This document shows, piece by piece, positions 48,480-59,013 of a DNA stretch of 64,000 nt (the first letter of the stretch is position 1; each line of letters opens with the position of its first letter). The notes under the pieces were generated by a model. The model had not been told where the DNA came from. It saw nothing but the letters and a program-made list of their open reading frames with translations, and made no database searches. Source of the stretch: Paraescarpia echinospica (lineage: Eukaryota; Annelida; Polychaeta; Sabellida; Siboglinidae); assembly GCA_020002185.1 (NCBI GenBank), contig CM034531.1:75811585-75875584 (forward strand), written 5' to 3'. A program made the position numbers and the translations under genes.

Positions 48480-48646
48480 CACATGTACATTGTCTAGTTT
48501 TGTTTTCAAGTCCAGAGTGGTATCCCTCGTGTTGTTCCCCATCTTAATTCATGGCTGGCGCATACTGGTAGAACTCTCGTACCCTTCGTCCCAGCTTGCC
48601 ATGGATCTATCAGGTAAACTGTCTGTATGCAGCCCACCTGAGAGAC
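48480..48646 (-). pseudogene. P2X7 cytoplasmic-domain-like terminal exon, with stops
   Basis: On the minus strand a 3' splice site (CTATTTATTTCAG) precedes the exon at 48646. The frame reads SLRWAAYRQFT, two stops (TGA TAG, 48612-48607), IHGKLGRRVREFYQYAPA, a stop, then DGEQHEGYHSGLENK. The order LR..AYR.F...G.LG..R followed by a G-[YF] end matches the C-terminal zinc-binding module of P2X7 receptors. That module also occurs alone in many invertebrate proteins. The stops show it is decayed. It ends about 30 bp from the convergent plus-strand stop at 48446. Confidence 0.5.
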
Positions 48647-49696
48647 CTGAAATAAATAGGCTCAAATAAACATCTGACATTGTAAATAAATGACATATAA
48701 AAATTGGTTCTATAATGATACTATTCCTTTATATAAATGGTTTACCATTAAACATGTGTTCATCTGGAATAAGGCAAATATTGATAATTTTGCAATACAG
48801 AACAAATTATGATGATTCAACAAACATTGTATCTATAAGTTATGACTTATAATGGTTCACTTAAGTGGAACCATTATAATTTGTTCTGTAGTGGGAGAGT
48901 ATCACTTTATTCATACAGTACAAAACAATAAAATGTGAAACGATAACTCAAGTACATGTGTGAATACAGTAAACAGCTATGTATAGTAGTATATTGTAGC
49001 AGGCTAAGGTAAACAATGACTAACGGTTAAAGTAAGTCATACTGAAAATGAACACATTTATGTATAGGATTACTGGCTGTTGAGGGGAATTTTATTTTGT
49101 AATTATTGTCATATTAGGGTGATTGTCAATATATTTAAATTAGTCTTGGGTCAAACCATTGTGGTTCATATTTACATTTAGAAAGGGTGAATGGCATTAG
49201 CAGGACTAGTTTAGACAATCATTCGTTTGAATTAGTTGTTTTGTTGTTGGTTTTATTCCAAGAGATTTTAAGGAGGTTGTCAGTCTTATATTTGTTGGGT
49301 TCAGATACATAGCCTCTACAACCTATTTCAATGCATGTTAATTCAGATTTTATTCCGTTATTGTTTACATCATGATCTTTCTTGATGTTAGTTTCAAATA
49401 GTAGTCACTTCAATGGTGTGAATTTGTTTAGCATGTGGATGGTAGATGACGTATGGTAAGTCCATTAAGTAATTTCCCTGGACGATTGCTAATAATTTGG
49501 GCATCAGGCATGAGATTGTTGACAAAATTATCTATATATATTTGTATTGCTAGTGCTACTATGATGTTGTATTGTGTTCATTATTAATACATTTCAATAA
49601 ATATTTAACAACACATTTCACTGGTCTTGTAACAATGCATGCACATATATACGTACTTGTTTGTTGGACGGTTCAATTCCCATTCTGCAGCATCAC

Positions 49697-49751
49697 CTGC
49701 TCCAAACAAAGAATTTTAAATCCCTGCTGTTTGTAATGCACAGCAGTCCAC
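49697..49751 (-). CDS. Candidate small exon of the P2X7-like gene
   Basis: A 55-nt segment between a 3' splice site (TTCTTTGTTACAG) and a donor (GAGCAG|GTGATG). It reads GGLLCITNSRDLKFFVWSR with split codons at both ends. The phase fits both the candidate exon at 49882-49992 and the terminal exon at 48646. CIT is where P2X7-type domains have a conserved Cys-Ile-Thr. Confidence 0.35.
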
Positions 49752-49881
49752 CTGTAACAAAGAATGAAGCATTTAAATAATAGTTTTACACGAATGTTAA
49801 GTAAACATGGATTATTATTTTGAACAAATTTCACAAAGAATGCATCACGATCCTCTAACTGTATTCATCCCAGTATTATAC

Positions 49882-49992
49882 CTGGGTCCATAGAAATATC
49901 ATGCAGATTAAGAAAGGCCGTTTTGAAATGTGTCAATATTTGCATAAAACGGTGGTCATTTTCTTCGTCACCAAAACAAATGGGGGCTCTGG
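49882..49992 (-). CDS. Candidate exon, unknown
   Basis: A 111-nt minus-strand segment with a strong acceptor (TTTTTTCAG) and donor (CCCAG|GTATAA), open in one frame only: RAPICFGDEENDHRFMQIL, THFKTAFLNLHDISMDP. Its end phase joins the exon at 49751 without a shift. The peptide is not part of the P2X7 domain as I know it. It may belong to the same degraded gene or to another. Confidence 0.35.
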
Positions 49993-50797
49993 CTGAAAAA
50001 AGTTCAATGTATATTTTATTCATAAGACCCATTGTAAACTTTGGGCAGAAAAATTGCAGTATGCATAAAGTTTAAAATAATCTATCTACCTGCCATGTGT
50101 TTAAAAAGTAGTACTGCCACATATTGTTCATACATGCATAGCCATCACTGCGAATGTGAAGAGTGTAGACGGGGATAGAACAAAAGGGGAGTTAATTCCT
50201 GTTTATTTTCCGTCATAGCTCTGCCTCTGCGCTTTACAATTTTGGTTCACATGAATCATGGAACCATTCAACTACATTTCTTTAAAAAAATGAGGGTACA
50301 GCTTTGAGTGGTATTCGAAAATGGACATGTCAAAGTTCAAACAGTGAGTGCAGTGGCACCGAGTCTGAGATCTAACGAAGTTAAAAGTCAACCAATCCCA
50401 AGTGTAAGACAAGTGACGTGTCCCGGCCCGAGCGATCATCTCTCGCTGTTGATACGCAGCCCGGAACTTAGGCTCATCGGTTATTTAAACGTCTCAATTT
50501 GGGACGTAAAAGAACCACCGAGGACGACAAGCAACTTGGCAGTGACCACCATCAGTGCCAGCATAGAAAGGTCGGCTTGGCGATAATGTTCTGAAAAAGG
50601 CTGACTAGTTGAATGAGACCTCATAAGATCATAACATTTTAACCACAATAATACAGACTAGTCAGTTAATAGAACGTTGCCGAGTGCTGGAAACAACTAG
50701 AACTAGAATAAACTAAACAGATTAACAATAACCTTCACCAACACCGTTGTTGTCGAGTCGCAACCGCCTCGCAGATATATTCAGACAGTTCTTGTTC

Positions 50798-51016
50798 TTA
50801 GCTGCGGCATTTTCCACACCGACACCAGTAAATTTCATCTCGGCATGCTATGCGCCTCGACATTTCCACTGCTCGTGGGCCTTCCTGTTCGTGTCTACCG
50901 ACACGCGCCTCTGCCCTATCTTCCGACACAGGCCCTTGTTTTTGTGGTTCAAACCGGTAACCAGGTGCTTCGAAATCTATTTGGTTTTCGTTGTCTTCAG
51001 AAGAACGGAAAGCCAT
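50798..51016 (-). CDS. First exon of a P2X7 cytoplasmic-domain-like gene
   Basis: The ATG at 51016 has a favourable context (AAGATGG). The peptide starts MAFRSSEDNENQIDFE, continues GYRFEPQKQGPVSED and ends RDEIYWCRCGKCRS before TAA (50800-50798). The same frame continues EQELSEYICE beyond the stop. The sequence YRFEP, an acidic stretch, then WC.CG.C is the start of the P2X7 C-terminal zinc module. No transmembrane channel part is present, so this is a stand-alone module gene. Either the TAA is a disabling mutation or an unrecognised donor lies before it. Confidence 0.5.
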   Translation of the reverse strand: MAFRSSEDNENQIDFEAPGYRFEPQKQGPVSEDRAEARVGRHEQEGPRAVEMSRRIACRDEIYWCRCGKCRS

Positions 51017-51218
51017 CTTATTTACACAGTCACAGCGCATGCGCGCATAGTTTAATTGGTAAACTTACCATAGCGCCACCTAACGGAATTTGGAACAAAT
51101 AGTACGCAGAAAATTTACGAAGTGAGTTACGACAGTGTGACGTCACTTTCTTCTAACAATGGCGTAGTCCATAGAAATTCGGTAGTTGTGTGTTCAAAAA
51201 TGTTTTCCTGGTAAACAG

Positions 51219-51698
51219 ATATGCTAGAAAGAGTACAGAGGAGAGCGACTAAAATGATACCAAATCTGAGGGATCTTAGTTACGAAATACGCCTAAAAGA
51301 ATGTGGTTTAACAACATTAGAGACCAGGAGATTGAGAGGAGATCACATAGAAGTGTTTAAAATATTGAATGGTTATGAAAATATTGATAGAAACATTTTT
51401 TTCTCAGTTAAGAAAAATAGAAGGACCAGAGGCTACATTAGTAAAGGAGCAGTGTAGATTAGATATAAGAAAGTTCTCATTCTCACAAAGGACTGTAAAT
51501 GAATGGAACAGATTATCCCCTGATTGTGTTGGTGCTAGTAGCGTGAATATATTTAAAAATAAAATCGACACACACCTTAAAAAGGCGGGATACATGTAGA
51601 TAAAAAGTATTGGACTCTCGATAAGCCAAAAGGCTTCCTTGTCCACCTGCCATCCAGAGTAATTTTCTGGATGGCAATCTTGTTAAATCTTGTTAAAT
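51219..51698 (+). mobile_element. CR1-like LINE, fragment E (3' end only)
   Basis: Severely 5'-truncated. Homology starts at AGATATGCTAGAAAGAG, matching 56431 in copy C, and runs to the GTTAAATCTT repeats at 51676-51698. It encodes the last part of ORF2 (LERVQRRATKMIPNLRDL and on). A 7-nt deletion near 51432, relative to C, shifts the frame. It is nearly identical to C and belongs to the same subfamily. Confidence 0.9.
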
Positions 51699-52149
51699 AA
51701 GTGCTGTGAATAAATTTGTTCATGGAGTCTATTTGCAACAACCTTTTCCCATACATTCGACAGAAAACTAAGATAAGAGATAGGACGGTAATTGTTAAGG
51801 TTATTTTGCAGACTTTGTTTTTTAATAAGAGGAGCTTGCTTGAACAACAATATCCTGCATTGACATATTTATAATATTTGTAATAGGATAAATAACAAAA
51901 ACAACAAAACCAACAGAAACAAAAAATAAGTCCTGCAGCACAGCGTCCTACCAGGTCTATAGTAAGAAGGACAGAAGTGAAGCGCAGTGCACAAAAGGAC
52001 AAACGCGAATTGATTATTGCAATCTTTTGATTCAGCATCGGATAAACAGCGACTCTCCTGCCACAAACTTATTACTTCCTCTGCTACATCGAAATGCCAA
52101 GTGGTGCTCGCAAAACTTGCTATATTTTATTCGTCTTTTACTTTTAAAG

Positions 52150-52222
52150 GTACAGTCTCGTGACATGTCTGGTTAACACTTCGGATACGACAGGTCCTGG
52201 GTTCATATCCCGGACGAGGCCG
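52150..52222 (+). other. tRNA-like sequence, degraded
   Basis: CTGGGTTCATATCCCGG forms a good T-arm with B-box character. Near 52153 CTCGT can pair with ACGAG after the T-arm. The D- and anticodon-arms do not fold well. It is likely a tRNA-derived SINE head or pseudogene, directly upstream of LINE copy C. Confidence 0.35.
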
Positions 52223-52345
52223 TATTTTATTTGCAAAATTGTTATGGTTATACAGGCTCTGTATATTTATATTCACTGTGTACGTATTGTATGTTTCACA
52301 TGATTCTGCTGGGTAGTAAATGGCCGCAGTTCCAGCCGCTACCAA

Positions 52346-52969
52346 CATAATCGAGGCTATATTTGGCGGAGATAGATCGTTGAAATTGGTGGTGTATCAA
52401 AGTTCATAAGCAAGTGGAATTACTGATTGATAAGTATTATTCTTGCCTTAATATCATTCATAAAGTAGCAGTAAACGTATATTGAGTAGCAGTTGTGCTT
52501 AAAGTTAGTTAGATAAAGTATTTTAGGACACTTTAGTCTAGTGAGTGATAATAGGGTACGTTAGCTTACGGCTACGATAAGTTTGTAAACAAGATTTAAC
52601 AAACCTCGTTATGTGGTAGAATATATAGGTGATAAAGTAACAACCATAAACTACCTACATAAGATAATATCTGTGTAAGTCAGTACCTGCTAGACATTTT
52701 GATAAGGTAGCTTTGTTGTTAAAATTAAGCATTTGCGATAATCGGGCGAACTAAGTTTATGTAGCTAGTGTCTCTCTTATTCGCTAGGGCGCTGTATAAC
52801 CTAAATAAATAAGGCAGTCTAGCGTACGCAATCTTACGTAAAGTGTAACATTTGTGCACAGAAAACAGTCTTCTTAAAGACTACATAGACAGTGAATAGT
52901 GTAAACACAGTTGACAAAACTATTTTAAATAGCTAATTAGATTATTATTATTATTAAATAAATTCTGAT
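52346..52969 (+). promoter_or_regulatory. 5' UTR of LINE copy C
   Basis: Shares its whole length with copy A's 5' UTR, except that copy A holds about 127 bp more, with a duplicated unit. A hairpin AGTCTTCTTAAAGACT lies at 52867-52882 after GTGCACAGAAAAC. Presumed internal promoter, by position. Confidence 0.55.
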
Positions 52970-53948
52970 ATGGCGCCTTGCAAGCGGCAAGTCAAGGCAA
53001 AGAGACACTTGGTGTGCGACGACTGCCACAGTTGGGTAGATTTTGCCTTATCCGGCTGTACGAAGTCATGGACAGAAACCAAGGAAGAGGGATTCACCTT
53101 TCAGTGCGTGGGGTGTTGGAAGGTGAAATGTCTGGAGAAAGAGGTAGCTAGGTTGGTAGATATTGTGAGGGGATGAGAGATGAGAAGGAACACTGTGAAA
53201 CTGAAGGAGCAGAGTAGTGGCAACAAGACCGAGGAAAGGAGACTGAGAGGAGGGAAGGTGATCGGAGGGGAAGAAAGTGGAGGATCGACGGCAGGAAATG
53301 TGACAGGGACGATGACAGGAAGAGAAAAACAAGAGAAACAGCGTCAGGAAAGAATGGAAAGGACGAGATTGTGAGAAAGAGCAGAAGACAGGGGAACAAG
53401 ATTAAACCAGACAGATGCAAACCGTAGAAAGAGCTACACTGAGGCAGTGATTGAGCAATGAGGAAAGAGAAGACAACTCTAAGCGAGGGGGACGTCGTTG
53501 TTTGTCTACGGGGGCTAGGATAGAACATGTAACTGAAAGGGTAGAGAAGGTACTGGGGCATGGCAAGGGAGGGTCTATACTAGTACATGTAGGGACAAAT
53601 AACGCAGAGAGGGAGGGAACAACTGGGATAGTTCAGAAGTACAGACAGTTAGTGAAGAAGTTAAAGAAGACAAGAGTAGAACAGATTATCCTCTCAGGAA
53701 TTTTGCCAGTAATGGGAGGAAGGGGGCCGACATATAGAAACTGCAAGAGGATGGCGATCAACGCACTAGTTGAGCAGATGTGTAAAGAAGAGGGGGTGGG
53801 ATTCGTAGATTTATGGGGATACTTTGTTGGGAGGGAAGATATGTACATGAGAGATGGCCTACATCTAAGTGGAAAGGGGGCAGCAGTTTTCTCAGAGAAC
53901 TTGCTGCAATCTGTTGACAGTGGGACAGGCTGCATCTATTTAAACTAG
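52970..53948 (+). pseudogene. LINE copy C ORF1 (PHD-like finger, SGNH esterase), broken
   Basis: Starts MAPCKRQVKAKRHLVCDDC. A cysteine-rich finger (C..CH, SGC, C..C) covers residues about 16-52. A TGA follows DIVRG (53174-53176). The charged linker continues in another frame. The esterase resumes with GARIEHVTERVEKVLGHGKG, ILVHVGTNN (block III), SGILPVMGGRG and DGLHLSGKGA (Asp-x-x-His block V). The segment encoding the nucleophile block (FMGDSILRKTDK in D) is deleted near 53450-53480, so this copy could not encode active esterase. ORF1 ends CIYLN-TAG. Confidence 0.8.
53939..53945 (+). promoter_or_regulatory. Candidate -1 frameshift heptamer, copy C
   Basis: T TTA AAC in ORF1 phase, directly before the TAG at 53946-53948. 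Confidence 0.5.
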
Positions 53949-56820
53949 ATTCGCAGGGGGGATTCACAGAGAAGCCTGAAACTGGAGGCATAGATAAAGA
54001 CAGCAGAAATAAATCGGCAAAGAACAGCCTGGAAAACTGTTCTGAATCAGGATATAAATGCATTTGTTTAAATGCAAGGAGCATAGTAAACAAAAGAAGT
54101 GAACTAAACATTATGGTAGAAGATATTGACCCTCACATAATAGGTATAACCGAATCGTGGCCACCACTGATATATCAGATGCCGAATTGGGACTAACAGG
54201 ATATGTAATGTTTAGGAAAGATAGAATAGGAAGAAAGGGAGGTGGAGTTATTTTATATATTAAAGAATCTGTCCAGGCTTATGAAATAAAATTAGAAAGA
54301 GAAGCAGATTGTGAAGAAGCTGTTTGGTGTAACATAGTTACAGGAAACTCAACGTTAACAGTTGGGTTAGTTTATCGAAGTCCAAACATAAGCATAGAAG
54401 AGAATGAAAAAATACAAAACGCTATAAGGGAAGTAAGCAAACGGAACTGTATTATTATGGGGGACTTTAACCATGGGCATATACAATGGAAATCTCTACA
54501 GAGTATGGGGAGTGAGGACCACAAGTTTTTAGTTTTAGTACAAGATAGTTTCCTTTCTCAACATGTGCTAGAACCAACCAGGGGAGAGAATGTGTTAAAC
54601 TTAGTTTTGTCCTCACAGAAAGAATTAGTTGACAATGTCAAGATATGTGAGCCACTGGGGAGTAGTGATCACAACCAGATACATTTCACCATCAAAGTAA
54701 AATCAGAAAGGAATAGTAAAAAGCAGTATAGGAGAAATTTCCACAAAGGAAGGTATAAGGACATGAGGAAATATTTAGCAAAGATAGACTGGAATAACAC
54801 ACTGAAGAATAAGACAGCAACCGAATGCTGAATATCTTAAATAGTGAAATTAAGTGCATAGTCGATAAATTTGTACCTTTCAAAAAACAAGGGAAACGGT
54901 CTAAAAAGAAACACTTATCGAAAGAAGCCATTAGAAAAATTAAGTATAAACAAATGATGTGGAAGTCATATAGATGTACTGGAAATGATGAAGACTACAA
55001 TATTTATAAAGAAGCACTTAATCAAGCTACAGCTGAAATTAGAAATTCAAAGAGAAGCTATGAAAAAAAATTAGCTAGTAATATAAAACATGACAGTAAG
55101 AGTTTTTATGCGTATATTCGAAGCAAACAGAAAGTTCAGGATAAGGTCGGTCCTCTAGAAGATAGTGCTGGAAATACAATATCAGAGGGATTCTTAATGG
55201 CAGAAGACCTGAATGAGTATTTTAGTTCAGTGTTTAACAGGGAAGATATTAGTTCACTGCCAGTACCAGAGGCTAAGTTCAAGGGGGCAGATTCAGACTA
55301 TTTAGGACAGTTAGTTGTAACCTCGGAAATGGTAGCTAAGAAAATAAGGGCTAAGAAGGATAATAAATCACCTCGAGTGGACGGGATTCCGCCCAAACTA
55401 CTATTGGAAATTGTAGAACAAATTAGCGTACCGCTTGCAACAGTTTTCAATTTGTCATTAGAAGAGGGAGTGGTTCCTTTAGAATGGAAAGAGGCAAACA
55501 TTATACCGTTATTTAAAAAAGGTTCGAGAAACAAGTCAGAGAACTATAGACCAGTGAGTTTAACATCAGTGATTTGCAAATTATTAGAAAGACTAATTAA
55601 AGATCACATGGTGGATTTTCTTGTTAAACATAACTTGATAAACCCATCTCAACATGGGTTTTAAAAGCGAGGTCATGCTTAACAAATATGTTATGTTTTT
55701 GGGAAGACATCACTAGGTGGGTAGATGAGGGATCACCAGTAGATATCATCTATTTAGATTTTCAAAAAGCTTTCGACAAAGTACCACATCAAAGATTACT
55801 CCTTAAGCTAAAGGCCCATGGCATAAGAAATGGTATAATAAACTGGATAGAAAAATGGCTGAATGACAGAAGACAACGTGTAGTAGTTGATGGGGAGGCT
55901 TCAAACTGGAAATCGGTATTGAGTGGGGTACCACAGGGATCAGTACTAGGACCTATATTCTTAATATATATCAACGATTTGGACGATGATATAACAAGCA
56001 AGGTGTTAAAATTTGCGGATGATACAAAAGTGTTTAGAAGGATTAAAAGTGATGGAGACAGACAGCATTTACAAGATGATCTTGATAAGTTGATCAAATG
56101 GTCTGAAAAGTGGCAAATGCTGTTCAATTTTGGGAAATGTAAAAGCCTCCACACAGGTCATGGGAATGAAGAGGTAAAATATAAAATGGGGGGTACTGTT
56201 CTAAGTACTACTGTAAAAGAAAAGGACTTGGGGTTAACCATTAGTGCTGATATGAAGGTTTCAGAGCAGTGCGGAATTGCAGCGTCAAAGGGAAATCAAA
56301 TCCTTGGATTAATTAGGCGAAATATAGCGTATAAGAAAAAGAATTAATAGTACCGCTGTACAAAACAATAGTGAGGCCTCATTTAGAATATTGTATACAA
56401 GCATGGAGGCCATATCGCAAGAAGGACATAGATATGCTAGAAAGAGTACAGAGGAGAGCGACTAAAATGATACCAAATCTGAGGGATCTTAGTTACGAAA
56501 TACGCCTAAAAGAATGTGGTTTAACAACACTAGAGACCAGGAGATTGAGAGGAGATCACATAGAAGTGTCTAAAATATTGAATGGTTATGAAAATATTGA
56601 TAGAAACATTTTTTTCTCAGTTAAGAAAAATAGAAGGACCAGAGGACATGAAGCTACATTAGTAAAGGAGCAGTGTAGATTAGATATAAGAAAGTTCTCA
56701 TTCTCACAAAGGACTGTAAATGAATGGAACAGATTATCTCCTGATTGTGTTGGTGCTAGTAGCGTGAATATGTTTAAAAATAAAATCGACACACACCTTA
56801 AAAAGGCGGGATACATGTAG
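53949..56820 (+). pseudogene. LINE copy C ORF2 (APE endonuclease + RT), broken
   Basis: The endonuclease has CLNARSIVNKR, GITES, GGGVILYIKES, VGLVYRSPN, CIIMGDFNHGH and LGSSDHNQIHF. The RT has DNKSPRVDGIPPKLLLE, IIPLFKKGSRNKSENYRPVS, IIYLDFQKAFDKVPH, GVPQGSVLGP, FADDTKVF, then the C-terminal ISADMKVSEQC and LEYCIQAWRPYRKKDID. Four visible breaks: a small deletion after TESW near 54160, a shift near 54830, a TAA after QHGF near 55662 and a shift near 56340. Catalytic residues are retained, so inactivation is by indels and stops. Confidence 0.85.
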
Positions 56821-56927
56821 ATAAAAAGTATTGGACTCTCGATAAGCCAAAAGGCTTCCTTGTCCACCTGCCATCCAGAGTAATTTTCTGGATGGCAATC
56901 TTGTTAAACCGCTGATGTTAAAATGTT

Positions 56928-57010
56928 GCTTGTAGTTGGACATTGTTAGTTTGTATTAACACTTTTAGATGCTTAAAACCAAAACGTTGCCTTTTGTTTT
57001 CCTTTAAGCA
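56928..57010 (+). repeat. ~80-bp dispersed repeat, copy 2
   Basis: Partner of 43326-43410. It lies between the 3' end of LINE C and the 5' region of LINE D. Confidence 0.6.
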
Positions 57011-57039
57011 ACGAGACATCTTGAAATAAATAAAGGAGA

Positions 57040-57625
57040 CTGAATATCATCAGTGGGGAACTTCCGGTGGTGAATTGGTTTGAATTTGGTGCAGCAAACT
57101 TGCGAAAATATAAGGATATTTGATCAAGATAAGTGACATTATTGAGTGTATAGCATACATAACGTAATTATATATATATATTAAGCAATAGTTTTTTTTT
57201 AAAGTTAGCTAGAGGGAGTAATCTAGGGTAGATTAAAAGTAGGCGATTTGCGAGCGATAATTGGGGACGTTAATGTAATCGGAACGTTGTTTACAAAGTA
57301 GGTCACTGGCGAAGTTAACGTAACGTGATCGACAATAGAATAGCGTTATTTGAGATAATCGATGTAGTTAGATGAGTAACTAAAACCTGAAATAACAACC
57401 TTTTAAAGTGTATATTAGTACACAGGAAATAGTCTTTGTAAAGACTACCTTGTATCTAAGCCTAACTTGAATACATAGTCATCGACATCGTAACTAGGTA
57501 AGGCACGGTGTGTCACTGTGTGTTAACAAATATAACTAACTATAACCTAAACAATCTGGTGTAAATTGTACACAGAAAAGTCTTTTCAAAGACTATATAA
57601 AAACTATTTTGAACATAAATAAATT
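57040..57625 (+). promoter_or_regulatory. 5' UTR of LINE copy D, with duplicated hairpin block
   Basis: Two blocks, GTACACAG followed by a 16-nt palindrome, lie 148 bp apart: AGTCTTTGTAAAGACT (57431-57446) and AGTCTTTTCAAAGACT (57579-57594). The second is followed by AAAACTATTTTGAA, as in copy C. Confidence 0.55.
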
Positions 57626-57648
57626 ATGATACTGACTCTGGACAAAAC

Positions 57649-59013
57649 GACACTTAGTTTGCAACGACTGCCAGAGCTGGGTGGATTTTGCGTTGTCTGG
57701 CTGTCCAAAATCATGTGCAGAGAGCAAGGATGACGGATTCACCTTTCGGTGTATGGGGTGTTTGAGGGTGGAATGTCTGATGAAGGAGGTGTGTAAGTTG
57801 ACGGATATAGTGAAGGAGATGGAGGTGAGACTCAACATAGAAATAGATGGAGCAGAGATGGATGACGCGGAGAGAGTTGAGAATTCTACAACACAGAAGG
57901 AGCAGAGTTGTGACACGGAGACTGAAGAAAGGAGACTGAGAGAAGGGAAGGTGACCGGTGTGAAGGAACAAGAAATTGAGAAGACAGAGGGGTGGAGGAA
58001 AAGTGTTCGGCAGAGGAAAAGAAAAAGGGTCAGTGGGGATAGATCAACAGGTAGTCAGACTGTAGAGAACGAGCAGAGACGCGACAGCGATACAGGTGGT
58101 GAAGAGGTAGATACCACAGAGGCAGTTGGTAAGACTGTGAGACAGAAGACTGATGGAAGAAGACAGAGCATTCAACAAAAAACAGAACACATGACAGGCG
58201 TGAAGGTGAGAGGGGAGAACCGTAGTGAAGGAGGTAGCCGGGGAAAAGGGACGGGAGAGGAGAGAAGAAAATGTGATGGGAGGAAAGATGAAGGGACGAA
58301 AGGAAGTGAGAGTAAATGTGCTAGAAGAGAAGATGACAGGAGGAAAGGGGACAAGAGAAAACGCGACAGGAAAGAAGGGAATGGAAGAGAATATGATAGG
58401 AGAGAAGACGGCAAGAGGAAAAGACAACAACCAGACATATACAAACCGGAGGAGCTACTCCGAGGCAGTGATTGAGGGGGCAAGGAGAGAAGAGAGAGTG
58501 TTTATGGGCGATTCAATTCTGAGAAAAACAGACAAGACTATATGCGAGGGGAAGGACGTTGTTGTATGTCTACCGGGGGCTAGGATAGAGCATGTGACCG
58601 AAAGGGTAGAGAAGGTATTGGGGCATGGCAAGGGAGGGTTTATACTAGTACACGTAGTGACAAACAATGTAGACAAGGAGGGAACAACTGGGATAGATCA
58701 GAAGTACAGACATCTAGTGAGGAAGCTAAAGAAGACAAGAGTGGAACAGGTTGTTCTCTCAGGAATTTTGCCAGTAATGGGAGGAAGGGGGGCAACATAC
58801 AGAAACTGTAAGAGGATGGCGATCAACGAACTAGTTGAGCAGATGTGTGAAGAAGAGGGCGTGGGATTCATAGATTTATGGGGATACTTTGTTGGGAGAG
58901 AAGATATGTACATGAGAGATGGCCTTCATCTAAGTGGTAAGGGGGCAGCACTATTCTCAGAGAATCTGCTGCCATCTGTTGAGAGTGGGACAGGTTGCAT
59001 CTATTTAAACTAA
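57649..59013 (+). pseudogene. LINE copy D ORF1 (PHD-like finger, SGNH esterase)
   Basis: The frame encodes KRHLVCNDCQSWVDFALSGC and FTFRCMGCLRVECL (finger), then a long Lys/Arg/Glu-rich linker. The start region is damaged: the finger frame meets a TGA just upstream near 57630 and has no in-frame ATG there. A frameshift near 58440 leads into the esterase: VFMGDSILRKTDK (intact Gly-Asp-Ser), ILVHVVTNN (block III Gly changed to Val), SGILPVMGGRG, FIDLWGYFVGRED, DGLHLSGKGAA. It ends CIYLN-TAA. The nucleophile and Asp/His are present. Confidence 0.82.
59004..59010 (+). promoter_or_regulatory. Candidate -1 programmed frameshift heptamer, copy D
   Basis: ORF1 codons TAT TTA AAC TAA give the heptamer T TTA AAC in the exact X XXY YYZ phase, with the stop at 59011-59013. 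Slipping back one base enters the ORF2 frame (CTA AAT TCG). That frame opens only after a TGA at 58980-58982 and has no ATG before 59178. No stable hairpin is obvious at the usual 5-9 nt spacing. A small conserved GCCT/AGGC stem begins about 28 nt downstream. Confidence 0.5.

Larger units (their letters stand above)
52346..56909 (+). mobile_element. CR1-like LINE, copy C (near full-length)
   Basis: Complete layout: 5' UTR (52346-52969), ORF1 (52970-53948), ORF2 (to 56820), 3' UTR with stem-loop (56870-56896) and a start of the tail repeat at 56909. The 5' boundary CGAGGCTATATTTGGCGG matches copy A's 5' boundary, which supports it as the true element start. Confidence 0.9.
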
